The translations under genes and the position numbers were made by a program. The notes under the pieces are model-generated. The model had not been told where the DNA came from and did no database searches. It worked only from the letters and a program-made list of their open reading frames with translations. This document shows positions 12,201-22,836 of a stretch of 64,000 bases of DNA, piece by piece. Source of the stretch: Corythoichthys intestinalis (lineage: Eukaryota > Chordata > Actinopteri > Syngnathiformes > Syngnathidae); NCBI RefSeq assembly GCF_030265065.1, contig NC_080395.1, forward strand, positions 5,495,501-5,559,500. The letters are read 5' to 3'. Each line of letters opens with the position of its first letter. Within the stretch, counting starts at the first letter, position 1.

Positions 12201-15200
12201 TTCAATGTGTGTAATGCTCCAACTAAGTCATTGACATAAGTAAAGACCAGTGTTGTTAATCTTACTGAAAAAAAGTAATTAATTATAGTTACAAATTACT
12301 TCTCCGAAAAAGTAATTGCCTTAGTAACTCAATTACCTAAATGTAAGAGTAATTAGTTACTTGGCAAAGTAATTGGTGATAATTACTTTTTTTTTCCTCA
12401 AAAAAAAAAAAACAAAAAAAAAACATTTGCCACACAATGTGAAGTTTTTTGTGAAGGTTTCAGGTACATTTGGCCCGAGCCCAATTCTTTACCCTAATTT
12501 ACCCTTTACCCTGAATCAACTGTTAAAAGTTAAAATTGCTCCCATTATTGCATTAGTTCCCTTCTCTCTACTTTTGACATATGAAAGTCTTAAAACCGTT
12601 TCATCATTTAAAGATGGATTCAAGTCAAGATTTGGCCGATTTAGAAGTATTAAAGTATAAAAGTTACTTAGGTTCGCTAGGAAGGTTCTCTACAACAGAG
12701 CCGTCCTAAAAAGTCTACTGCTTTAAGATGGCGGCTGTTTAGTAACGCATCTAGTGCCGTGTCTTTTGCCGTGTCATTTTGCATCTAGTTATATCTATAT
12801 ACAGTACATGTGATATCTACCATGTCTACCATATCTACCATAACATGCGGGCGTAGTTTGTAGGCTATCGGCTACAACATGTATTATTGGAGCTACCTAG
12901 CATCGCGTTTGCTCGGCGTCACAACTTTCCTGTCTCCTCCCCACTCCTGCTCTGCTCTGTCGTCTCGGTGAGTCCGTCTCCTTTAGACTTTTCGACCAAT
13001 ATAGTAACGCATAGTAACGCATGCCTTTCCGTCCTCAGTAACGGTAACAGCGTTGCCAAGATGGGAAAAGTAATTAATTAGATTACCCACTATTGAAAAA
13101 AATAACGCCGTTATATTGTAACGCCGTTATTAACAACACTGGTAAAGACAGTAAGAAATTGCAAACAAACAGCTGGGTTAGTGTAACAGGTTTACCTAAA
13201 GTTCATCCTGAAACAGTAGGAGATCCAAAATCTTGAAAAATCTCAAATGGGTCAAAATTTGGGTTCAATCCAATCTATAATCTTGAAAAAAAAAAAAAAG
13301 ACAACGATTCACCCATCGTGGTTGTACGAGATGAACGTCCTTCTTGACGACATCCAAAACAAACACTGCGTCTATCCAGCACAAGTAATGTTGGTGATAC
13401 TATCACGGGAAAATAAATTGCATAATGTCTTTGGATTTTGTCATTTGCTCTTTATTTTTTGTTGTCTTGTTTTGTATCTTGAAATATAATCTATTATATT
13501 TTTTCAAAGCACCATACCATAGTCAGCAGAAGTTAGGTTTGGCTCACTCTCACGACTTCCTCCTTTCTGTGTTCTCCAGTCTAAGTAAATGTTGGCTTGA
13601 CAAAGGCAGCTGTCACCTGCTGGCTTCCGTTCTCAGTTCTCCATCCAATCTGAGGCATCTGGACCTGAGCTCCAACTACGACGTGTCGGACGAGGAAGTC
13701 GAGATCCTCTCAAAAGGACTGGCCAGCCCACACTGCAACTTAGAAGTCCTCACGTAAGGAGCTCTTCCACTTAGAAATCTACCTCCAGTTCGTAATCTTC
13801 CGCGGATACGGTTGACTTATCGAATGAATCACCGTTGCTACTAGCCAAGGATAAGGGCCAAAATATACCGGACGCGTCTTTGGTCCGGGTCTGGCGAGCG
13901 TTGGAGCCAATGAATTTCCATTCTATCCTATCGTTCAAAGTATAGTGGCCGCGTCAGTGCTCCGGACTGTCTGTGGACCATGCGTCCCGGAGCCCGCCGG
14001 ATGGGTTTAGGCTATTTTCTATTTTTGCCAGAGATAGATCCGTCAAAATGGGCGGAGCAAGGCCCGGAGTCAGAAGCCCAGTTGATTATTCACGGTGAAA
14101 ACACCTGTGAACATGGACGAAGAACCCTTCATCATGGAGGTGGAAAGTCACAATGTGATTTATGATGCAGCAGATCACTTTTCTAAGACAACAATGAAAA
14201 GGAAGCTGCATGGTGTCCACAGCAGATGGACGTTGAATTATGATGCAAGTTATGAAATTTAAAACAGAAATAGTGTCACAAATTCATGGTAAAAGCAAAA
14301 AAAAAATTCGGGAAAAATTTGTTCAGTCAAATCAAGTCCACCTCTATCTCTGCTTCTCTCATGAGTACAGACTCTGTGTGTTTGTCGTTGCTTTTAATGC
14401 CACATTGTCGTGCACGATTACCCGAGAGCTCACAACGGGACGGAGTTGCCGGACCGCAGCTGTAGGCAGCCAGTATATTTTGCCAATTTTTGACACACTG
14501 CGTCATGCGCAGTCAACGCGGCCGGTATATTTTGGCCCTAAGGCAGACATAATTTTATTTTGAGTAGAACCTTCATCAATTTAACCAAGTTCCTTTCCCG
14601 ACTTGAGGCAATTATCTCGTTTTCATTCCAAAAAAAAAAAATTCCCGTCAAGTTCACATAATTTTTCAATCATGTAGTTTAAAGCTTTTTAAGGCCTGAA
14701 TTTGCACAAAATCTATTTCATGACTTTTAATTCTCTTTAATCACCTGATTAACCCTACATTAGTCAAGGAAAAGGCAGACACGACTGTCAAGCCACTACT
14801 GTTTGTCATGCCTTTGTGTTAAAATGATAAAAAAATTAATAAGTTAATAAGTTAGTTAAAATATAAAAATTGTTGTCCAAAGGTTTCATCTGGAAAGCGT
14901 TGGGAGTGAGACCTCTTCTTTTCCAGCGAACGTGCATTCATGCCGAGGGCCAGAGCATCTGTCCCAATTAGCGATCCTTGACGCCAACCTTTTTTCCTCT
15001 TTTCAAGCACGTTTCTCAGCGCCTGTGAGGCTTAAAAGTAACATCGACGAACTTGCTCTGCCAGCTAAGCCTAGGCTAACCTTCGTCTTTGTAAGGTTTT
15101 AGTTAGTTTGTATATTGAGTTTGAAAAAAAAAATGTATTTTTTATTTTAGGCGAACTTTTTCACTATCCATTGATTTCACTAAGACATTCTGTTGTGTTT

Positions 15201-18200
15201 CTGCTAAGCTACTCACACGTAGGAAGATATTACTGTTTTACATTTTGAATGTATTCATTTGTATTTTAGTTACCAACAAACAATTTGAGACCTCCATAAA
15301 CCCAAGAAAAGTACGCCTTATCTCTGGAGAGTTTCATTTTTTGGTTCGCTGGCTGAAGAGCAACACATGTCACGTGTTGTGTGGACAGCACAGCGATGTT
15401 ACTTTCAGCAGAACCTTCATCACTTTAAGCAGGTTCCCTTCTCGACTTCAGGCAATTATCTCATTTGTTGCAGGCTGTCAAGGTGCAGCATCACAAAGAA
15501 AGGATGTATTTCATTGGCTGAGGCTCTCAAGGTAACCCCCTCCCATCTTCTAGAGCTAGACCTGAGGTGGAACAATCTGTCCGATGAAGGGGTTGAGATC
15601 CTCTCGAAAGGACTGGCCAGCCCAAACTGCATCTTAAAAGTCCTCAAGTAAGGAGGTCCTTCAATTCGTAATCTTCCATGAATCTGGTCAACTAATCAAA
15701 AGAATCACTGCTGCTGTTAGCAGCAACTCTAATAAATTATGTAATTTAAAAAAAAAAAAATCTCGTCAAGTTTGCATAATTTTAAATGCCTCAAACATGT
15801 AGTTTAATGCTTTTTAAGGCCTGAATTTTCACCCCCAAAAAAGTTTTGATGCTGAGTTTTGATGCTTTTTAATGACCCTCATCAAACCTGTACTAGTCAA
15901 GGAAAAGGAAGACACAATGTTACTTTCAGCAGAACCTTCATCATTTTAAGCAGGTTCCCTTCTTGACTTCATGCAATTATCTCATTTGTTGCAGTCTCTC
16001 AGGTTGCAAGATCACAAAACGAGGATGTGTTTCATTGGCTGAGGCACTGAAGCTAACCTCCTCCCACCTTCAAGAGCTGGACCTGACCGGGAACAATCTT
16101 TTGGATGAAGGGATTGAGATCCTCTCGAAAGGACTGGCCAGCCCACACTGCATCTTAAAAGTCCTCAAGTAAGGAGCTCTAATAGTTCATAATCTTCCAT
16201 GGATCCCGTTGACTATTCAAAGGAATCACTGCTGCCATTAGCAGCAACTCTCGTAAGTTATGTAAAAAAAAATGTTAACAGTCAAGTCTCCCTAAACTTT
16301 AATCTTTTAGGGGGTGGCGTGGCTCAGTAGTAGAGTAGTTGTCCCCCAACCCAGAGGATGTGGGTTCAGTTCTCTCCCCTGATGAACTCACCCAAGTATC
16401 TTTGAGCAAGATACTGAACCCCACATTACTCCTGGTGCTGCGTCACCAGTAGGTGGATGGCGATGTAGTGCAAAGTGCTTTGAGAGCCTTGAAAGGTCGA
16501 AAAGCACTATAAAAGTATAACACCATTTCCCATTTTTGATGCTTTTTAAGGCCTGAATTTTCACAAAAAAAGTTAAATAGTTTTGATGCTTTTTAATAAC
16601 CCGCATCAACCCTGCATTAGTCAAGGAAAAGGAAGACACGATGTTACTTCCTGCAGAACCGTCATCACTTTAACCAATTTTCCATTCTGGACTTTTGTTA
16701 CAGGCTGTTCCGCTGCAGAATCACCAGTAAAGGATGTGTTTCATTGGCTGAGGCACTCAAGTTAAACCCCTCCCATCTTCAAGAGCTGGACCTGACCAGG
16801 AACGATCTGTCAGATGAAGGGGTTGAGATCCTCTCGAAAGGACTGGCCAGCCCACACTGCATCTTAAAAATCCTCAAGTAAGAAGCTCTGCCAGTTCGTA
16901 ATCTTCCGTGGATCCAGTCAACTTATCAAAAGAGTCACTGCTGCTGTTAGCAGCAACTCTAGTAAATTATTTAATTAAAAAAAAAAAAAATCTCGTCAAG
17001 TTTAAATAATTTTAAATGCCTCAAACATGTAGTTTCATGCTTTTTAAGGCCTGAATTTTCACAAAAAACTGTTAAAGAGTTTTGATGCGTTTTAACAACC
17101 CGCATCAACCTTGCATTTGTCAAGGAAAAGGAAGACACGATGTTACTTCCAGCAGAATCGGCATCACTTTAACCAATGTTCCATTCTGGACTTCAGGCAA
17201 TCATCGAATTTGTTACAGGCTGCACAACTGTGGGATCACCCATAAAGGATGTGTTTCATTGGCTGAGACACTCAAGTTAAACCCCTCCCATCTTCAAGAG
17301 CTGGACCTGAGTGAGAACCATGTGTCAAATGATGGGGTTGAGATCCTCTCGAAAGGACTGGCCAGCCCAAACTGCATCTTAAAAGTCCTCAAGTAAGGAG
17401 CTCTAGAGCAAGATACTGAACCCCACATTGCTCCTGGTGCTGCATCAGCAGTAGGTGGATGGCGATGTAGTGTAAAGCGCTTTGAGAACCTTGAAAGGCG
17501 GAAAAGCGCTATACAAGTATAACACCATTTACCATTTTTAATGCTTTTTATGGCCTGAATTTTCACCCCAAAAAAAAAAAACAGTTGAAGAGTTTTGATG
17601 CTTTTTAATAACCCACATCAACCCTGTATTAGTCAAGGAAAAGGCAGACACGATGTTACCTTTAGCAAACATTCACCACTTTTACCGGGTTCCCTTCTTC
17701 ATGCAATTATCTCATTTGTTGCAGTCTGGAACACTGCGGGATCACCAGTAAAGGATGTGTTTCATTGGCTGAGGCTCTCAAGGTAACCCCCTCCCATCTT
17801 CAAGAGCTGGACCTGACCAGGAACGATCTGTCGGATGAAGGGGTTGAGATCCTCTCAAAAGGACTGGCCCGCCCACACTGCATCTTAAAAATCCTCAAGT
17901 AAGAAGCTCCCACAGTTCGTAATCTTCCATGGATCCGGTTGACTAATCAAAGGAATCACTGCGGCTGTTAGCCGCAACTCTATTAAAATATGTAATAATA
18001 AAAATAAATAAATTCCCGTCAAGTTGACATTATTTTTAATGCCTCAAACATTTAGTTTAATGCATTTTACAGCCTGAATTTTCACAAAATCATACTTTCA
18101 ATGCTGTTTAATGACCCGCATCAACCCCGGATTAGTCAAGGAAAAGGAAGACGCAATGTTACTTCCAGCAGAACCGTCATTAACCAATGTTCCCTTCTTG

Positions 18201-19768
18201 ACTTCAGGCAATTATCTCATTTGTTGTAGCCTGACAAAGTGCAGCATCACTCAGCGAGGTTGCATTTCGTTGGCTGAGGCACTGAAGGTAACCTCCTCCC
18301 ATCTTCAAGAGCTGGACCTGAGCTGGAACAATCCGTCAGACGAGGGGATTGAGATCCTCTCGAAAGGACTGGCCAGCCCACACTGCATCTTAAAGGTCCT
18401 CAAGTATGAAGCTCCTCCAGTTCGTCATCTTCCGTGCATCCGGTCGACTAATCGAAAGAATCACTGCTACGATTAGCATAACTATAATCAATTATGTTAA
18501 GAAAAAAAAAAATCCTGTCAAGTTTACATAATTTGAAATGCTTTTGACACATTTAGTTGAATCCTTTTTAATTTTCACAAAATCCATTTAATCACTTCAT
18601 GCTTTTTAATGACCCGCATCAACCCTGTATCAGTCAAGGAAAAGGCAGACACAATGTTACTTTCAGCTAGAGGTGCATGATAATGATCCGTCCGATAATA
18701 GGAATTATGACGTCATCCCAATAAATCCGATAACAATATATGTTATCGGGCCTATTCATAATATTTTTGGCACAGTGTCGGATTGGGATGTGTGCATTTC
18801 CACTCCTGTTTTGTCAGTATGCAAAGTTTTATTACTGTTCTAGAGGCCGTATTTTTCCTTCACTGAGTTATAAACCTTACTATGGCAATTAGCAAATGTT
18901 TGCATTTTACAGTGTTATGTTTACAAGTTCTCAAGAGGTCTTTTGGCTATTGATATGTAATTGCCAGGTTAAGAAAGTTGTTTCATGGACCAAGATGACA
19001 GAAGTCTCCTCTCCTGTTGCACCAAATATTTTATCTGCTGACAAAGCAGAATACCTGTTGGGTTTATGTTTGTTAAGCATCTGTGTTTATTGTTCAGGGG
19101 AACACATCGTCAATGATATTGACTGATTGATTGTGATTGACTCAGATTTATTTGAAAACATTAATATGGACAATTTATTTGAAGTCAAAACTGTTCTTGT
19201 CTTTTTTTGTTCTATATAATAATGTTCATGTTTCTGGTACGGTCAAAGGCAAATCAGGCAGAATCAACCACTAGTATTTTTGACCTACATTCGTTCAAAA
19301 ACTCAGGTACATACATTGAAATATTATAAATATATTATCGGATTTCGTATCGATATCGGCCTTGAGGAGCAGGAAGTTATCGGTATCGGTTTCAAAAAAT
19401 GGATATCGTCCACCCCTACTTTCAGCAGAACCTTCATCACTTTAAGCAGGTTCCCTTCTTGACTAAAGGGAATCATCTCATTTGTTGCAGGCTGTCAGAG
19501 TGCGGGATCGCAGATAAAGGATGCATTTCATTGGCCAAGGCTCTCAAGTTAAACCCCTCCCATCTTCAAAAGTTGAATCTCAGGGACAATCGAATAGAGG
19601 AAAAAGGAAAGAGGGTCTTATTGGACATCAAGGAGGATCCCAGCTATAGCCTGAAGACTGTCAAGTAAGATCTCAGCAATGTTACTTATCAGAGTGTAAA
19701 TTCATGTTCAATACCAATTGTTTATGTCTTTCTTCAGATTTGAATGGTTTGACGGAATGATTCCGTAA
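5990..19768 (+). CDS. NLR gene A: PYD-FISNA-NACHT-LRR receptor (NLRP12/NLRP3-like, fish NLR-C type), 10 coding introns
   Basis: Predicted cytosolic innate immune sensor. Coding exons I see: 5990-6245 (PYD), 7802-9635 (FISNA, NACHT, winged helix), LRR exons 13580-13753, 15474-15647, 15995-16168, 16704-16877, 17219-17392, 17725-17898, 18230-18403 and 19491-19664, then 19738-19768 with TAA. Every junction has AG/GT sites. The PYD junction is phase 1 and all later ones phase 2, and the sum is 3513 nt, so about 1170 residues without a stop. Walker A (GFAGIGKT) lies near residues 188-195 and Walker B (ILFILDGLDE) near 276-285. No B30.2 exon follows, although some fish relatives have one. The family normally oligomerises on ligand sensing and recruits an ASC-like adaptor through PYD; that role is inferred here. 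An inverted paralogue lies at 39.8-48.2 kb. Gene identity is firm; exact exon use is unproven. Confidence 0.85.
6246..7801 (+). other. Gene A intron 1
   Basis: 6250-6860 matches gene B intron 1 near 47.3-47.9 kb. 7084-7686 is an inserted TIR element. No further exon is evident, although a conserved GAGCTCTGGCAGA patch at 6852-6864, also in B near 46.8 kb, is worth noting. Confidence 0.5.
7084..7686. mobile_element. TIR MITE, family GCCACGTTTACATG
   Basis: Terminal inverted repeats GCCACGTTTACATG and CATGTAAACGTGGC enclose about 603 bp that is nearly identical to 26900-27504. The interior is rich in TTCCGAAT-like words in both orientations. Noncoding. No clear target duplication, so the superfamily is not assigned. 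Confidence 0.7.
7802..9635 (+). other. Gene A large exon: FISNA + NACHT ATPase + winged helix/HD2
   Basis: A single 1834-bp exon, as is usual for fish NLR-C genes. It begins after TTTCTTGCAG (7792-7801) and ends at GTATGT (9636); gene B has GTAAGT at the same place. The FISNA segment (LYSFASEG, then DVYTELDVTYG) precedes NACHT. Walker A is GFAGIGKT, Walker B is LFILDGLDE, and an ITTRP sensor-like motif sits near residue 330. Further on, FQFVHLTIQEYLAALYVM matches the winged-helix/HD2 part of NLRs. The in-frame ATG at 7777 lies upstream of the acceptor and is not the likely start. Confidence 0.88.
9938..11777 (+). mobile_element. Kolobok-like DNA transposon remnant, TTAA target
   Basis: Flanked by TTAA at 9934-9937 and 11778-11781. 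Gene B has one TTAA at the empty site (GAACACTTAAGTTTAC). Ends AGGGTATGAAAAC and, inverted, AGTGTATGTCAAC. Near 10208 a decayed THAP-like zinc finger reads MVQTCHAMWFTNSHLSQCST, with FPNERKRARL; the second Cys of the finger is lost. THAP plus TTAA fits Kolobok better than piggyBac. A hAT fragment is nested inside. Confidence 0.65.
10440..11179 (+). mobile_element. hAT transposon fragment nested in the TTAA element
   Basis: Translation in separate frames gives SDSSMSVEQEYQLVEIANHG and TTLPKFWIKVISEYPDIAWS, close to the C-terminal part of ZBED5/FAM200-type hAT transposases; a frame change separates the two stretches, so it is broken. The right end reads GGTTGGGGACCCCTG (about 11165-11179), the usual hAT terminus. 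The left terminus is missing. Confidence 0.6.
12248..13141. mobile_element. hAT nonautonomous element, 8-bp TSD GTAAAGAC
   Basis: Starts CAGTGTTGTTAAT, ends ATTAACAACACTG. Perfect duplications GTAAAGAC at 12240-12247 and 13142-13149. Gene B keeps the uninserted site (CAGTAAAGACGG). AT-rich, noncoding interior with several copies of AGTAATTA-type words. Confidence 0.85.
13580..13753 (+). other. Gene A LRR exon 1
   Basis: A 174-bp exon, acceptor TTCTCCAG, donor GTAAGG, phase 2 at both ends. It encodes a ribonuclease-inhibitor-type repeat with LRHLDLSSN and VEILSKGLASPHCNLEVL. It has a different first half (LDKGSCHLLASVL) from the later exons and matches gene B exon 42020-42190, which is one codon shorter. 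Confidence 0.85.
13854..14540. mobile_element. TIR element AGGGCCAAAATATACC in gene A intron
   Basis: Inverted ends AGGGCCAAAATATACCGG and CCGGTATATTTTGGCCCT. Also present at the same intron position in gene B (41054-41918), so inserted before A and B split. No clear target duplication, no transposase; the superfamily is unassigned. Confidence 0.7.
16309..16540 (+). mobile_element. tRNA-derived SINE in gene A LRR array
   Basis: The head GGCGTGGCTCAGTAGTAGAG resembles a Pol III A box and GTGGGTTCAGTTCTC a B box, followed by a body ending GCACTATAAAAGTATAACACC. It is not a tRNA: no cloverleaf continues. It sits in the intron between the second and third exons of the array. Confidence 0.75.
17404..17530 (+). 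mobile_element. 5'-truncated copy of the same SINE
   Basis: Begins in mid-element at AGCAAGATACTGAACCCC, about 10 bp after the donor of LRR exon 17219-17392, and runs to the same 3' tail (GCGCTATACAAGTATAACACC). The promoter boxes are absent. Confidence 0.7.
18668..19418. mobile_element. hAT MITE, 8-bp TSD CTTTCAGC, in the intron before the last LRR exon of gene A
   Basis: Ends TAGAGGTGCATGATAAT and, inverted, TAGGGGTGGACGATATCC. Duplications CTTTCAGC at 18660-18667 and 19419-19426. Absent from B and D, present at the same place in C (63107-63743). Confidence 0.8.
19491..19768 (+). other. Gene A last LRR exon and short terminal exon
   Basis: Exon 19491-19664 starts like the array exons but ends in a distinct cap (NRIEEKGKRVLLDIKEDPSYSLKTVK) shared by B, C and D. 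Donor GTAAGA at 19665. The acceptor TTTCTTCAG at 19729-19737 leads into a ten-residue tail KFEWFDGMIP and TAA at 19766-19768. C and D splice at the same site and also stop within a few codons, which supports the short tail. Confidence 0.75.
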
Positions 19769-20985
19769 TTCCGACAACGTTTGGTCCTTGGCGTCAAGAA
19801 GGATGAGTCATTCCAAATGTTGATTATTATTATAAAAAGTTGAGTCCATTTGGTCTTCAACGGATTTAGTTCAGTCTCATGTACTCTCCGACGATTGACC
19901 GGGTGTCGACCCTATGGGCTAAGTGGCCTCGCACACAGAATTCGAGGAGGCAGTCGTCGGGTTCTTTGCAGCGACATGGAGGGGGAAGGTCTATGACGTT
20001 CCCACCAGCATTTGTTTTTCATCCATTTGTACTGGGAGGGGCTGTCCAAAAGGATTGGACTTTGAGCACCTTTAATGACAGCCAATGAGTTCAATATGTA
20101 CCCTTTAAAGGGTTAACTTATGTTTTTCACAAATTTAAAAGACAATGTCATACGTACACTTGAAATAGTTTTGCGCATTATGAAATCTATGTTTTAATTT
20201 TGATTGTTTTCACTTCTTTGTGTAAAATGTTGTTTTGGATGAGAACATTAAAATCCTAACTTGCTAGTTTTTAAAAATCATCTAAAAATGAAAAAAGAAC
20301 TTGAATCAATACACTGGAAACATTTCATTTTGTTGACTTATTTGAAATGCAGGAAGGTCAGGAGGTCGAGTCGCCAATATAATGAAAAGAATTTCAATGC
20401 CAAGTAACACGACTCTGATTATATGATTTTTAAAAAGAAATGCTAAGCAGTATTTGAGTATTCTTTGAACCAAATACGTTCTACGTGAGTGCATTTATTG
20501 GATGACCACTTTTACTTTAACTTGAGTCATGTATTTGGAAATAAAGCTGCTCTTTTCTTGGGTACAATTTTAGGCTTCTCTACCCAACATTAGAAAAGCA
20601 ACAAACGACTCGTGGATGCTAAAGTAGCATGAGTAGCATTTTTTCTTCACACATCTATTTAAGGGAAATGTTTGGTGTGGTGAAACTGTTAAAAGTACAT
20701 TTTTTCCCCCCAAAAGTCGATGTAACGGAATAAAAATTATGCATCACTACCCGCCTCATTGACAAAGAAATCATCTGTTCAAATTTTCAAAATATTTGTT
20801 CGTCAATGGCAACAAATGAGTTCACAGAGACATTATTGGAGTGGAAAAAATGGTAGCAACCTGTTGGTTTCTTTATTATTATTGTTAATCATTAATTAGA
20901 AAAATATGCAAATAACAAAACAAAAAAAATCCAAAAATAATTGCATATCAGAAAACGCAACAACGAATCTCAAAACAAAATAATA
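19769..20985 (+). other. Gene A 3' UTR and flank
   Basis: 19769-20110 matches the 3' ends of B, C and D, including GGATTGGACTTTGAGCACC and the palindromic CCCTTTAAAGGG at 20101-20112. Similarity to C continues to about 20.47 kb. A possible polyadenylation signal AATAAA lies at 20539-20544. Beyond that I recognise nothing. Confidence 0.5.
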
Positions 20986-21356
20986 AACTCATTCACTCCC
21001 AAAGATGTGTTTGATAGAACACTTAGGTTCGCGTTCAAAAATGTATAGGAAAAAAAAAATGCTGATTTTCAACTGCTCATGACTAAAGAACGGAAAAGAT
21101 GGGGAAAATGATTTTCATGATTCAAGATTGGAATCCAGTTGTTCTTCTTTTTGGGCTTGTGTAGCCATCAAACACAATATTCTGTGCCGCTTGACAGATC
21201 AGCTAAAATCAATGTAAATGAACAAAAGGCAATGGCTTCTAAAAAATGGATTGGAGTGAATTTTTTTGACCACAAACTGTGTAGGAGTTTTTCTCCAGTG
21301 TCTCCCAGTCAATATGGATTGGACTTCCAGCGCCATCAGTGGTAGCCAATGAGTTA
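20986..21356. repeat. Degenerate copy of the ACTCATTCACTCCC repeat
   Basis: Starts AACTCATTCACTCCCAAAGATG like the MITEs in the NLR introns, then diverges and ends CCAATGAGTTAAAT. Shares the TGACAGATCAGC and CACAATATTCTGT words with 42.9-43.0 kb. Confidence 0.55.
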
Positions 21357-21359
21357 AAT

Positions 21360-22836
21360 TTAGGGGGGGGGGAATCACAATTCATGCATGAAAGGTTTAA
21401 TATTTTTTAACAAAAAAACTCATTCATTTGAAATATCAGCGAAATGGATCACTTTAATATACAGGCATGGGTCAGGGGTAAAAAAGGGGAGAAGGGTGTG
21501 GAGGAAATATGTTCCGGTACACCGTACAACTAGGTCTGTCCCAAACGACTAATTTTCTCCCGATTAGTCGACTAATCTAATAATCCTCCCCCTTTTTTTT
21601 TTTTCTAATTTAGCAACCAAATTGTTGATGGCACTTATTCATTCAAAAAAACATTTTGGAACACTTATATTCTTTATTAAAGTACAAATAAACACGTCAA
21701 TAACAATAAATCTCAAATAAATAATCAGGTCAAATGCTAAAGCATTAATTAGTGAAAAAGAAAGGAACGTAAACAGATTCAGAACACTGACTTTGCCTTT
21801 CCAACATGATTCAAAACAATCTTTAAAAAAAGATCTAGCATTAATATATATACTACAATATATAATAGTAGCACAATAATTATTCATTGCCAATCAGATT
21901 TTTCACAAAGGGTGTCATTTTAAAGCTACTCTTAGTGTAGAATCTGAATTCTGAAGTATGTGGGAATAACTCCAGAAATCGTTATTTATCGGTATCGGAT
22001 TTGCGCGTGTGTATGTGCTGGGTTGTGACGAACATGACGTGCTTTTATTTTGAAATGTTCACCAGAAGTATGTTCACTAAACCGCTAACAGGCAGATTTA
22101 CACTCTGCAAAAAAAAGCTCTTTTTGTCATTGCATTTACTGTCAGTAATCTTTTTTTTCCCCCCTTATTTTTCGTTTGCAAATGCTGTTAAGCAGCGATT
22201 TTTCATATCTGAAGTGTCACCTTTTAACCGCAAGTTTGCGATTTGGAGAAGACTGCCAATGTTTTATAGCAGGCTAAAGTAGGTTGTCTTTTTCCCTATC
22301 AGCCTCAATGTAGCAATGCTAACGTTTACAGTGTTTAATATAGATGTGTTTCCTTGTTTTTTATGTCTGAACTTTAATTCTACTGCGTGTGGATGACCAA
22401 TAAAAATCTGTGAAAACTGGAGTTTCATATGCCATCAACACGCACATGTACAAGCACGCACGCAGCGATAAAACGCAGCCGTGAAAATGACCGCCCTCAT
22501 TTTTATTTACCGTGCGATAAATGGACTCATGGCATATCGCGACAGGCAATAAAACATGTCGTTAGTTAGTTAGATGGATTTACAATCAGCCAGTTCCTGT
22601 CGTCTTCCAAAATTACAACCAGATGACAGTGCTTCAAGTGTTCATTCACGGCCGACGTGCAGTCAACCTTGACACTTTAAAGACAGGACGCAACAGTGTA
22701 CCCTCCTTTGTTTGGGTGAAATAAGTCAATTTTTTGGCCACTGTGGTGCACTTTTTTGGCTGTGTGCCGCTTGCATACCAAGCGCCCGACATTAAAAAGA
22801 TCTCTCGACCCCCCCCCATCCCCCCCACCCCACCTA
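21360..22836. other. Repeat-derived spacer, no gene seen
   Basis: 21529-21590 (AGGTCTGTCCCAAACGACTA, then CGATTAGTCGACTAATC) resembles one end of a common fish hAT family; I cannot place the other end. The remainder, including poly-C tracts near 22810-22830, has no convincing coding or RNA gene. Confidence 0.4.

Larger units (their letters stand above)
9638..13579 (+). other. Gene A intron 2, enlarged by insertions
   Basis: Homologous to the 1.2-kb gene B intron (43383-42191) once three insertions are removed: a TTAA MITE shared with B, a TTAA-flanked element at 9938-11777 and a hAT element at 12248-13141. The frame of the large exon stays open beyond its donor to 9750, but B shows where the exon ends. 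Confidence 0.7.
15474..18403 (+). other. Gene A tandem array of six LRR exons
   Basis: Six 174-bp exons at 15474, 15995, 16704, 17219, 17725 and 18230, each encoding 58 residues of the form LxxCxIxxxGCxSLAEALK...SHLQELDL...DEGxEILSKGLA...CILKVLK. All start after TTGTTGCAG-like acceptors (the last has TTGTTGTAG) and end in AA|GTAAGG, GTAAGA or GTATGA. They are symmetric phase 2, so whole exons can be gained or lost in frame. The introns are also copies of each other (a shared stretch around GTCAAGGAAAAGG about 70-100 bp before each acceptor), so exon plus intron was the duplicated unit. Gene B has only two exons of this type. Confidence 0.85.

Noticed and set aside
16320-16385. tRNA gene suggested by A-box and B-box-like words
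   Set aside because: No cloverleaf can be completed and the sequence continues into a SINE body with a second truncated copy nearby.
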